DNA of 12,470 bases from the NCBI GenBank assembly GCA_016869895.1, contig VGDC01000018.1, forward strand, positions 1-12,470, read 5' to 3'. This DNA comes from Alphaproteobacteria bacterium (GTDB taxonomy: Bacteria > Pseudomonadota > Alphaproteobacteria > Rickettsiales > VGDC01). Below, in pieces: positions 1 through 5,784 of this stretch. The first letter of the stretch is position 1, and the number at the start of each line of letters is the position of its first letter. The notes below the pieces were generated by a model. It was not told the origin of the DNA. It searched no databases and saw only the letters and a program-made list of their open reading frames with translations. A program made the translations under genes and the position numbers.

Positions 1-145
1 CTCTCTGGAATCCCTGATTCGTGCGGAACAAGCCCGCCCCCTTCCCGATTTCTCCGCCATCTCCGAGCTGAAGAAGCGCAAGCTCCAGCTGAAACAGGAG
101 CTGTCCGAGTTCGATTCCACACTCCCGCGACGCCATCAGGCCTAA
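1..145 (+). CDS. YdcH/DUF465-type small protein, C-terminal part only
   Basis: Partial gene whose 5' end lies off the left edge. The open frame starts at base 2 and stops at TAA 143-145, leaving 47 residues. It reads SLESLIRAEQARPLPDFSAI and continues into a K/R-rich helix with the core SELKKRKLQLKQELSEF. The pattern 'acidic helix, RP-x-D, I-x-x-LKKRKLxLKxEL' is typical of the YdcH/DUF465 family, which are small alpha-helical proteins of about 60-80 residues with no firmly assigned function, common in alphaproteobacteria. The frame has no internal stop and a strong terminator follows 20-50 bases downstream, which supports a real gene end. The family call rests on the helical motif only, since the N-terminal half is missing. 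Confidence 0.7.
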   Translation, partial: SLESLIRAEQARPLPDFSAISELKKRKLQLKQELSEFDSTLPRRHQA

Positions 146-164
146 GCGGTCGAGCCAAGGCAAG

Positions 165-194
165 AAAAAGGCCCCGGAAACGGGGCCTTTTTTT
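165..194. terminator. Intrinsic terminator, probably bidirectional
   Basis: A perfect 7-bp GC stem, GGCCCCG (170-176) with CGGGGCC (181-187), closes a GAAA tetraloop. A run of seven T follows at 188-194 and five A precede at 165-169, so either strand gives a stem followed by a U tract. It ends the YdcH-type gene and can back up gapR termination from the opposite side. Confidence 0.9.
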
Positions 195-212
195 GTGCTT
201 TGGTTTGCTAAT

Positions 213-232
213 GAAAAGCCAGATGGCTTTTC
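213..232 (-). terminator. Probable gapR terminator
   Basis: An 8-bp stem, GAAAAGCC (213-220) with GGCTTTTC (225-232), has a 4-nt AGAT loop. On the minus strand it lies about 60 nt after the gapR stop codon and ends in a TTTT run. Only three or four pairs are G-C, so it is weaker than the hairpin at 165-194, which may act as the final stop. Confidence 0.5.
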
Positions 233-292
233 CAGCCCTGAGCGGCGCACCATGTGAGCGACAGAATGTCGCGCAGCGGGTGCAAACAAGAC

Positions 293-568
293 TTACGCCG
301 CTTCTTCGTCGGAAGCGTCAGGCGCCATGCCGAGTGCGCGCTTGTACAGGTCGAGGGTATATTCCTCTTCGTCGCGCTCGTGGTTGTCCAGCTTGCGCAG
401 ACGGATGATCTGGCGGATGGCCTTCGCGTCATAGCCATTGGCCTTCGCTTCGGCGTAAACATCACGCACGTCGGACGCGATATTGCTTTTTTCTTCTTCG
501 AGACGCTCGATGCGCTCAACGATGCTGCGCAGTTGATCTGCGGTCACGTTGCCGATTTTTGCTGCCAT
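293..568 (-). CDS. gapR: GapR-family (DUF2312) nucleoid-associated DNA-binding protein
   Basis: A 91-residue all-helical protein. The first half carries the DUF2312 signature: DQLRSIVERIERLEEEKSNI (11-30), then VRDVYAEAKANGYDAKAIRQ, then IRLRKLDNHERDEEE and LDLYKRALG. In Caulobacter, GapR is an essential protein that forms multimers around overtwisted DNA ahead of polymerases and helps topoisomerases. That role is inferred here from family membership. The open frame extends 38 codons upstream, but the ATG at 568 is the better start: AGGAG lies 8 nt before it and the conserved family sequence begins right after. An ATG two codons earlier sits too close to the same ribosome site. The gene diverges from rpsU. 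Length fits the family (about 80-95 residues). Confidence 0.93.
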   Translation of the reverse strand: MAAKIGNVTADQLRSIVERIERLEEEKSNIASDVRDVYAEAKANGYDAKAIRQIIRLRKLDNHERDEEEYTLDLYKRALGMAPDASDEEAA

Positions 569-690
569 GTGCATGACTCCTGTTGGTGTGAATATTCGGG
601 GGACGGACAATTTACCCCCCTTGATGGCGAAATGCAAACGCGATTCTTGCCTAAATCCGGCCTTTTTCTTAGACAATGGCAAAGTTTTCC

Positions 691-719
691 TTTAACCTGA
701 GGAACCTTTTTGGTATAAG
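691..719 (+). promoter_or_regulatory. Candidate rpsU promoter
   Basis: TATAAG at 714-719 resembles a -10 box, and TTTAAC at 691-696 is a weak -35 box with the ideal 17-bp spacer. Transcription would start near 726 and give a leader of about 50 nt. This is inferred from sequence resemblance only, and alphaproteobacterial promoters are often degenerate. Confidence 0.35.
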
Positions 720-737
720 CATCCATCCATTTGGATG
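720..737 (+). repeat. Short inverted repeat in the rpsU leader or promoter
   Basis: CATCCA (720-725) and TGGATG (732-737) form a perfect 6-bp inverted repeat with a 6-nt spacer. An internal ATCC/GGAT pairing offers an alternative fold. It sits just after the candidate -10 box and 22 nt before the ribosome binding site, so it could be an operator or a leader hairpin. No known operator is recognised. Confidence 0.35.
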
Positions 738-759
738 TCAAACTTTTGAAAAATCGCGG

Positions 760-767
760 AAGGAGGT
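760..767 (+). promoter_or_regulatory. Perfect Shine-Dalgarno site deciding the GTG start of rpsU
   Basis: AAGGAGGT is fully complementary to the 3' end of 16S rRNA and lies 8 nt before the GTG at 776. Because no ATG fits the conserved bS21 N-terminus, this site is what supports the GTG start. Confidence 0.85.
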
Positions 768-775
768 AAGTTTAC

Positions 776-979
776 GTGGTTGAAGTAGTCGTACGTGATA
801 ACAATGTCGATCAGGCACTGCGCGCACTTAAGAAGAAAATGCAGCGCGAGGGTATCTTCCGTGAAATGAAGATGCGCCGCCACTTCGAGAAACCTTCCGA
901 AAAACGAGTTCGTGAATCGGCAGAAGCCGTTCGCCGCGCCCGTAAACTGGAGCGTAAACGCCAGCTGCGTGACGATTAA
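776..979 (+). CDS. rpsU: 30S ribosomal protein bS21
   Basis: A 67-residue, strongly basic protein with the S21 signature: VRDNNVDQALRALKKKMQRE, then GIFREMKMRRHFEKPSEKR, then a K/R-rich tail AVRRARKLERKRQLRDD. bS21 sits on the 30S platform next to the anti-Shine-Dalgarno end of 16S rRNA and aids translation initiation. The gene starts with GTG behind a perfect AAGGAGGT. The conserved N-terminus (short hydrophobic strand then VRDNNVDQAL) begins immediately after, so the start is well fixed. The protein lacks the long Gly/Pro/Arg tail found on some alphaproteobacterial S21 proteins. It stands alone as a single-gene unit between a divergent gapR and tandem terminators. Confidence 0.97.
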   Translation: MVEVVVRDNNVDQALRALKKKMQREGIFREMKMRRHFEKPSEKRVRESAEAVRRARKLERKRQLRDD

Positions 980-1009
980 TCGTCCGGCACGCGTTTCCCT
1001 AGCGGAATG

Positions 1010-1039
1010 AAAAAAGGCGATCTTCGGGTCGCCTTTTTT
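1010..1039. terminator. rpsU terminator, also usable by phr (bidirectional)
   Basis: GGCGATC (1016-1022) pairs with GGTCGCC (1027-1033), with one T-G wobble, around a TTCG tetraloop closed by C-G, the classic extra-stable loop. Six T follow (1034-1039) and six A precede (1010-1015), so both strands have a U tract after the stem. It ends rpsU about 30 nt after its stop. On the minus strand it is the first hairpin with a good U tract after phr. Confidence 0.92.
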
Positions 1040-1068
1040 GTCTTTATGCCACGGGCATAGCCCATGAG

Positions 1069-1093
1069 AGGCGACCTTCGAGTCGCCTTTTTT
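1069..1093 (+). terminator. Second tandem terminator, near copy of the first
   Basis: AGGCGAC (1069-1075) pairs with GTCGCCT (1082-1088) around CTTCGA, followed by T at 1088-1093. The 18-bp core differs from the hairpin at 1016-1033 at two positions. Only the plus strand has a U tract after the stem, so it acts as a backup for rpsU readthrough. It begins 5 nt from the phr stop codon. Confidence 0.8.
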
Positions 1094-1098
1094 ATTGT

Positions 1099-2532
1099 CT
1101 ATAACTCTTCCCCCGCGTGTTTATACATCGCCAGCGCACGCTTGCGGGAATCGTCATGATCAACGACAGGCTCTGCGTAACCCAGCTTCTTGCGCGCTTC
1201 CGCCGATGGGAAATGGATTTCCTTATCGGAGAGCAGCTTCAATTCCGGCAGCCAACGGCGGATATAAGTTCCTTCCGGGTCGAATCGCTTGCTTTGCGTG
1301 ATGGGGTTGAAAATGCGGAAATAAGGCGCGGCGTCCGTCCCCGTTGATGCCGCCCACTGCCAACCGCCGACATTGGATGCCATATCATAATCCATCAGCC
1401 ATTGGGCGAAATGCGCATCCCCCAGCCGCCAATCTTGCAACAGGTCTTTGGTGAGGAAACTGGCGACGATCATGCGCGAGCGGTTATGCATCCATCCCGT
1501 CTCATGCAGCTGGCGCATCGCCGCGTCTACGATGGGATAACCCGTGCGGCACTCCACGAAGGCTTTCCAATGCACCTTGTTCTGCGACCAGTCCAGCCCG
1601 CGGTATTTCTCGATAAGCTCCAGATTCTGGCTTTCCGGGAAGTGATACAGCACCATGGCGTAGAATTCCCGCCAGATAAGCTCATTCATCCAGGTATCAT
1701 GGGTTTTCTGCTCCACGGCCAGCCGCGCGCAATGGCGGATGGACACGATGCCGAAGCGCAAGTAGGGCGAAATATGGCTTGTTCCCTTCTCATTCGCCAT
1801 GAAGTCGCGGGTGTCCTTATATCCGCTCACCGCCTTGCCGATGAAGGCTTTCAGGCGCGATTCGCCCTCCTCCACCTTCCACCAATCGTGCGGATTATGG
1901 GTATATCCGATTTGTTTAAGGACTGCCTCCGCCCCCTTATCCAGCGAGATAGACTTAGGAAAATCACCATCAGCTAAGCGACCATTCAGCTTCACGGGCT
2001 TTTCGTCGAAGCTGGTGTTGTTCAACTTCGCGCGCCATGCCTTGCTATAAGGCGTGAAGACCAGATAGGGCTTGCCATCGGCTTTCAACACCTCCGTCGG
2101 CGGGTGGATGAGATGGTCGCAGACCGCGTGGAATGCCACGCCCAGCTTCTCCAAATCCTTTGCCACTGCCTTGTCGCGCTCGCGCGTCGCCGGTTCATAA
2201 TCCGCCGAGCAATACACCGCTGCCGCACCCGATTCCTTGGCCAGCTTCGGCAGCAGTTCCTGCGCTTTTCCGTGCAACACCAGCAGCTTGCCGCCTGCTT
2301 TGCCCAGTTCCGCATCCATCCGCACCAAAGCCTCGGCAATGAAGGTCAGGCGGCGGTCGTCTTTCTGCGGGAAGGCTTCCAGAATATCCGTGTCGAACAC
2401 GAAGACCGGCTGGATGCTCCCCTTCCCCGCCAAGGCCGCCGCGAAGGCTGCATGGTCATATAGCCGCAGGTCGCGCCGCAACCACACGATGGAAAGAGGC
2501 TTGTCTTGTGCGGTTTTCGTGCTAGAAGTCAT
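1099..2532 (-). CDS. phrB: Deoxyribodipyrimidine photolyase (class I CPD photolyase)
   Basis: A 477-residue flavoprotein that uses blue or near-UV light to split cyclobutane pyrimidine dimers in DNA. The N-terminal alpha/beta antenna domain starts with IVWLRRDLRLYDHAAF (15-30). The helical FAD domain includes ELIWREFY (284-291), TGYPIVDAAMRQL (330-342), GWMHNRSRMIVASFL (346-360) and the signature GGWQWAASTGTDAAPYFRIF (389-408). W315, W368 and W391 keep the 53- and 23-residue spacing of the electron-transfer tryptophans W306, W359 and W382 of the E. coli enzyme. N387 occupies the flavin-facing position, where plant cryptochromes have Asp; this favours a photolyase. The antenna cofactor cannot be read from sequence. 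The ATG at 2532 has only a weak AAAGAG site. A cryptochrome-like role is possible but less likely. Length matches the family (about 470-480). Confidence 0.95.
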   Translation of the reverse strand: MTSSTKTAQDKPLSIVWLRRDLRLYDHAAFAAALAGKGSIQPVFVFDTDILEAFPQKDDRRLTFIAEALVRMDAELGKAGGKLLVLHGKAQELLPKLAKESGAAAVYCSADYEPATRERDKAVAKDLEKLGVAFHAVCDHLIHPPTEVLKADGKPYLVFTPYSKAWRAKLNNTSFDEKPVKLNGRLADGDFPKSISLDKGAEAVLKQIGYTHNPHDWWKVEEGESRLKAFIGKAVSGYKDTRDFMANEKGTSHISPYLRFGIVSIRHCARLAVEQKTHDTWMNELIWREFYAMVLYHFPESQNLELIEKYRGLDWSQNKVHWKAFVECRTGYPIVDAAMRQLHETGWMHNRSRMIVASFLTKDLLQDWRLGDAHFAQWLMDYDMASNVGGWQWAASTGTDAAPYFRIFNPITQSKRFDPEGTYIRRWLPELKLLSDKEIHFPSAEARKKLGYAEPVVDHDDSRKRALAMYKHAGEEL

Positions 2533-2559
2533 AAAACGCTCTTTATCTTATAGGTTGCC

Positions 2560-3435
2560 ATGTCATCCAACGAAGCCGCATTCCTGCACGTCCTCACCCG
2601 CATCGCCGATGCGCTGGAACAGCAGAAGCCCCAAGCCGCCACCACGCCGCAAACGCTGAACCTACACATGGCGGACACCTGGCTGTGGCACGGCGAAACC
2701 CGATATCTCCAGCCCATCGCCCGTATGTCCTCCGTGCCGCTTGCGCTGCTTCAGGGGCTAGAGCATATCCGAAATATCCTGCATGACAATACGGCACAGT
2801 TTGCCAAAGGCCTTCCGGCCAACAATGCCTTGCTCTGGGGCGCGCGCGGCATGGGCAAAAGCTCGCTGGTGAAAGCCGTGTTTCAGGATGTGTACAACAT
2901 GAATCCGGGGATTTTGGCGCTCATCGAGGTGCACCGCGATGAAATCGCCACCCTGCCTATCCTCATCAGCCTCATCGCCAAACACCCCACCAAACGCTTC
3001 ATCATTTACTGCGATGACATGTCCTTCGAGCGGGAAGACGCGGCCTATAAATCCCTCAAGACCGTGTTGGACGGCAGCATCGCTGGCAAGCCGGAGAACA
3101 TCGTGATTTACGCGACCTCCAACCGCCGCCACCTGCTGCCGCGCGATATGAGCGAAAACCAGAACCGCGCCATCCATGTGAACGAAGACACCGAAGAGAA
3201 AGTCTCCCTCTCCGACCGTTTCGGCCTGTGGCTGGGGTTCTATAGCTGTGATATGGACACGTATCTGAAGATGGTCGATGGCTATGCGCGATTCTTCCGT
3301 CTGGAACCGCCCGCCAATTTCCACGCCCTCGCCATGGAATGGGCGGCGACGCGCGGTGGCCGCTCTGGCCGCGTGGCGTGGCAGTTCATCACCGACATCG
3401 CAGGACGTCAGGGCAAAGCCGTCAAACTACAATAA
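2560..3435 (+). CDS. DUF815-family AAA-type ATP-binding protein
   Basis: A 291-residue P-loop ATPase. Walker A is GARGMGKSS (94-102), Walker B is FIIYCDD (147-153) followed by MSFE, sensor 1 lies in YATSNRRHLLP (184-194), and SDRFGLWL (218-225) contributes a likely arginine finger. RSGRVAWQF (268-276) resembles sensor 2. This combination, especially 'CDDxSFE' and 'ATSNRRHLLPR', marks the DUF815 family, a widespread group of soluble AAA-type proteins without an established role. The N-terminal about 85 residues are helical and precede the P loop. The ATG at 2560 has only a weak AGG six nt upstream, and a short or absent leader is possible because phr starts 27 bp away on the other strand. The TAA at 3433-3435 abuts the stop of the convergent lipoprotein gene. 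No partner gene suggests its substrate. Confidence 0.9.
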   Translation: MSSNEAAFLHVLTRIADALEQQKPQAATTPQTLNLHMADTWLWHGETRYLQPIARMSSVPLALLQGLEHIRNILHDNTAQFAKGLPANNALLWGARGMGKSSLVKAVFQDVYNMNPGILALIEVHRDEIATLPILISLIAKHPTKRFIIYCDDMSFEREDAAYKSLKTVLDGSIAGKPENIVIYATSNRRHLLPRDMSENQNRAIHVNEDTEEKVSLSDRFGLWLGFYSCDMDTYLKMVDGYARFFRLEPPANFHALAMEWAATRGGRSGRVAWQFITDIAGRQGKAVKLQ

Positions 3436-3443
3436 TTATTGTA
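3428..3443. repeat. 16-bp palindrome across two abutting stop codons
   Basis: TACAATAATTATTGTA is a perfect palindrome centred exactly between the DUF815 stop (TAA 3433-3435) and the lipoprotein stop (complement of 3436-3438). It has no loop and is nearly all A/T, so it would make a poor intrinsic terminator. Confidence 0.6.
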
Positions 3444-4302
3444 AATATCCCGTGGGGTCGACAGGGGTCTTGTTCAGGCGCACGCCGAAATGCACCTGCG
3501 GGCTGGTCACACCACCGCTTTTGCCGACGGTGGCGATGGCGACACCGCGTTTCACTTCCTGGCCTTTATCCACCAGCACACGATCCGCATGGGCGTAGGC
3601 GGTCATCAACCCGTCAGAATGGCGTAGGATGACCATATTGCCATATCCCGCCAGTTCATTGCCGGAATAGACCACCTGCCCATCCGCTGCCGCGACGATG
3701 GGTTCGCCTTGCGTCGCGGCGATGTTGATGCCGTCATTAAACGACCCATCGGCTTTTTTGCCGTAAGGCGAAATGACATTGCCGCGCACCGGCCACAGGA
3801 ATTTCCCCGCGACAGGCGCAACGACAGGCGCATCCGTGATTGCTACAGGCGCAGGTGCGGTGGTTGTGGTGGTGATGGTCGTCGTGCTAGACACTTTCTC
3901 CCCCGGCGCACGCAGAATCTGCGATGGATTCGTCTCATAGGACATGGGGGCTGGCGGCACGGTATCATCCACATAGAGCGGTGCGGCTTCCGGCGCGGGT
4001 ATCATAGGTTCCGGAGCAACAACAGGCATCGGCGGAGGCGCGAGGTCGGAGGAGGAGATGCCCACGGGCGCATCGATGGTCGCGGGCGGAAGGTCACCAC
4101 TCTGAATGCCGCCGACAGGCGCGGAAGCGACCGTCTGCGAGCTGCTGCCCTGCGACGAGATGGTGCGGCTCATGGGCGAGCCGTAATTGCTTGGGCTATA
4201 TCCCTCAACACCACGGTTGTTGATTTCCGCGGGCGACTGGGTGCAGGCCGCAACGAATAACACAGAGGAAACAAGGCTGTAGCGAAGGATATGCTTAGTC
4301 AC
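3436..4302 (-). CDS. NlpD-like M23/LytM-domain lipoprotein, probably a non-catalytic amidase activator
   Basis: A 288-residue protein. Residues 1-20 form a lipoprotein signal peptide ending in FVAAC, with C20 the likely lipidated residue. Residues 21-165 are rich in Pro, Ser, Thr and Ala, including a run of Thr at 140-148, and look disordered. No LysM repeat is visible. Residues 166-288 form an M23/LytM domain closest in pattern to E. coli NlpD: GINIAATQGEPIVAAADG, GYGNMVILRH, AYAHADR, VHFGVR. Of the usual zinc and catalytic residues, the first His is N189, the Asp is N193 and the first His of HxH is Q269, while H238 and H271 remain. It therefore probably binds and activates peptidoglycan amidases and does not cut peptidoglycan itself. 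The start is GTG (4300-4302) with AGGAG 6 nt upstream. It is the last gene after surE and pcm, matching the enterobacterial surE-pcm-nlpD order. Confidence 0.85.
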   Translation of the reverse strand: MTKHILRYSLVSSVLFVAACTQSPAEINNRGVEGYSPSNYGSPMSRTISSQGSSSQTVASAPVGGIQSGDLPPATIDAPVGISSSDLAPPPMPVVAPEPMIPAPEAAPLYVDDTVPPAPMSYETNPSQILRAPGEKVSSTTTITTTTTAPAPVAITDAPVVAPVAGKFLWPVRGNVISPYGKKADGSFNDGINIAATQGEPIVAAADGQVVYSGNELAGYGNMVILRHSDGLMTAYAHADRVLVDKGQEVKRGVAIATVGKSGGVTSPQVHFGVRLNKTPVDPTGYLQ

Positions 4303-4356
4303 GGATAACTCCTGAAATTTGCATCACTATAGCAAAATGCGCCCGAAAATAAAGCC

Positions 4357-4983
4357 CTACCCGCTGACAAGTGGCACAAAACGGACGTTCATGAGGTGCT
4401 GCGTATCATACCCATGCTCATGCCGCTGGATGCGCAGCAGAATCTGCTCGCTGCCGTGCTCGCCCACGGGTGTCACCATGATACCGCCGATGGACAGCTG
4501 TGACAGCAGCGCGGAGGGCACTTCCCCTGCCGATGCGGTGACGATGATACGATCGAAGGGGGCGACTTCCGGCCAGCCTTTCGTGCCGTCTCCGCAGCGG
4601 GTGGTGATATTGGTGAGGCGGAGTTGATTGAACCGCGATTCAGCAATTTTGTGCAGGTCTCGGTGCCGCTCGATGGAATAGACACGCCGCGCCAGTTTCG
4701 CCAGCACCGCCGCCTGATAGCCAGACCCCGTGCCGATTTCCAGCACTTTCATGCGGTCTTCGACCTGCAACGCCCATGTCATCCACGCGACGACGCTCGG
4801 CATGCTGATGGTCTGCCCCGCGTCGATGGGCAGCGCGGTATCTTCATAGGCTTGATCCTGAAACCGCGCATCCACGAATTCCTCGCGGGGAATCTGCTCG
4901 ATGGCGGAAAGCACGCGCGTATCGGTGATACCCTCGCGGCGGAGCTTCATCAGCAAGCGGATTTTGTCGTTCGCACGAAGCAA
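4357..4983 (-). CDS. pcm: Protein-L-isoaspartate O-methyltransferase
   Basis: A 208-residue cytosolic enzyme that methylates L-isoaspartyl residues with S-adenosylmethionine, starting repair of age-damaged proteins. Visible motifs are LPIDAGQTIS (51-60, with the conserved Ser at 60), the SAM-binding VLEIGTGSGYQAAVL (80-94), the acidic post-strand motif VYSIER (101-106), CGDGTKGWPEVAPFDRIIVT (130-149), and the family C-terminus RFVPLVSG. The first codon is TTG, directly after the surE stop and in the same frame. GGAG lies 9 nt upstream, inside the end of surE. The next candidate, ATG at codon 12, has no ribosome site and would trim the conserved N-terminal helix, so TTG is preferred. The usual G-H in the LPIGHGQTIS motif is D-A here. 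A gap of 54 nt separates it from the lipoprotein gene. Confidence 0.95.
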   Translation of the reverse strand: MLRANDKIRLLMKLRREGITDTRVLSAIEQIPREEFVDARFQDQAYEDTALPIDAGQTISMPSVVAWMTWALQVEDRMKVLEIGTGSGYQAAVLAKLARRVYSIERHRDLHKIAESRFNQLRLTNITTRCGDGTKGWPEVAPFDRIIVTASAGEVPSALLSQLSIGGIMVTPVGEHGSEQILLRIQRHEHGYDTQHLMNVRFVPLVSG

Positions 4984-5784
4984 TTATTTGGTCTCCAGCG
5001 TCCCGCGCAGGTCCTGCATCACCTTATAATTGGTCATGTCCAGCGAGATGGGCGTGATGGTGATGTATCCTCGCGCGTTCCACACAAGGTCGTTGTCTTC
5101 CTTGTCATAGACATGCGTATGCGGCACGCCGACCCAATAATAGGTGCGCCCGAAAGTGTCGGTGCGCTTCTCGACCTTGTCGTTCGGCGCGCGCAAGCCC
5201 ATCGGCGTCAGCTTCACGCCTTTCACCGCCTTCGGCTCGACATCGGGGAAATTCACGTTCAGAAGCGTCCCCTTCGGCCAAGTGGTCGTCAGGATTTTCT
5301 TGATGAGCGCGGGCGCGTGATGCTCCACCGTGCGCCATTTCACGGGTTGCCCGAACCCACGGCTCATGCTGAGCGCGATGGACGGCGTGTGCAGCAACGT
5401 GCCCTCGATGGTCACGGCGACCGTGCCGGAATAGGTCACATCACAAGCCAGATTCTCACCGGGGTTGATGCCCGACAGAATCAGGTCGATGGGTTTGCGC
5501 TTGGGCACGATGGTCTTGATGGCCAGCAGCGCGCAATCGGTCGGCGTGCCGTTCACGGCATATTTCTTCGCGTTGATTTTGCGCACCCGCAGCGGCTCAT
5601 GCATGGTCAGCGAGTGGGAAACGCCGCTCTGCTCGGTTTCCGGCGCCACCACCCACACATCCTTGCTGAGCGTCTTGGCGATTTTCTCCAGCACTTTCAG
5701 GCCGGGCGCGTTGATGCCGTCATCATTGCTGACGAGTATGCGCAAGCCACTGGTGTCCTTGGGGAATTTCGGATAATCAGTCAT
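4984..5784 (-). CDS. surE: 5'/3'-nucleotidase SurE
   Basis: A 266-residue metal-dependent phosphatase that hydrolyses nucleoside 5'- and 3'-monophosphates in the cytoplasm; it is linked to stationary-phase survival in E. coli. Family motifs are ILVSNDDGINAPGL (16-29), VVAPETEQSGVSHSLT (45-60), VNGTPTDCALLAI (77-89) and LILSGINPGENLACDVTYSG (101-120). The metal ligands are D21, D22, S53 and N107. Two ATG codons occur in a row; the first overlaps the serS stop by 4 bases, the second by one (TGATG). GGAGG is only 3 nt from the first but 6 nt from the second, so the second is chosen. This geometry points to translational coupling with serS. The stop codon is followed at once, in frame, by the pcm start. 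Confidence 0.95.
   Translation of the reverse strand: MTDYPKFPKDTSGLRILVSNDDGINAPGLKVLEKIAKTLSKDVWVVAPETEQSGVSHSLTMHEPLRVRKINAKKYAVNGTPTDCALLAIKTIVPKRKPIDLILSGINPGENLACDVTYSGTVAVTIEGTLLHTPSIALSMSRGFGQPVKWRTVEHHAPALIKKILTTTWPKGTLLNVNFPDVEPKAVKGVKLTPMGLRAPNDKVEKRTDTFGRTYYWVGVPHTHVYDKEDNDLVWNARGYITITPISLDMTNYKVMQDLRGTLETK

Noticed and set aside
575..646. Two GANTC sites (575-579 over the gapR ribosome site, and 642-646) as a possible cell-cycle methylation control
   Set aside because: Two sites in this interval are close to chance expectation, and nothing else shows that the organism uses CcrM control here.
569..660. gapR promoter candidate on the minus strand (TTGCAT 637-632, TAAATT 614-609, 17-bp spacer)
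   Set aside because: Only three and four matches to the consensus hexamers; many equally good pairs occur by chance. A promoter must exist in this region, but its position cannot be supported.
701..725. GGAAC at 701-705 as an EcfG-type -35 element for rpsU
   Set aside because: No matching CGTT-like -10 element lies 16-17 bp downstream.
1402..1977. 191-codon plus-strand open frame inside phr
   Set aside because: Antisense shadow of a complete photolyase gene; no ribosome site and no family resemblance.
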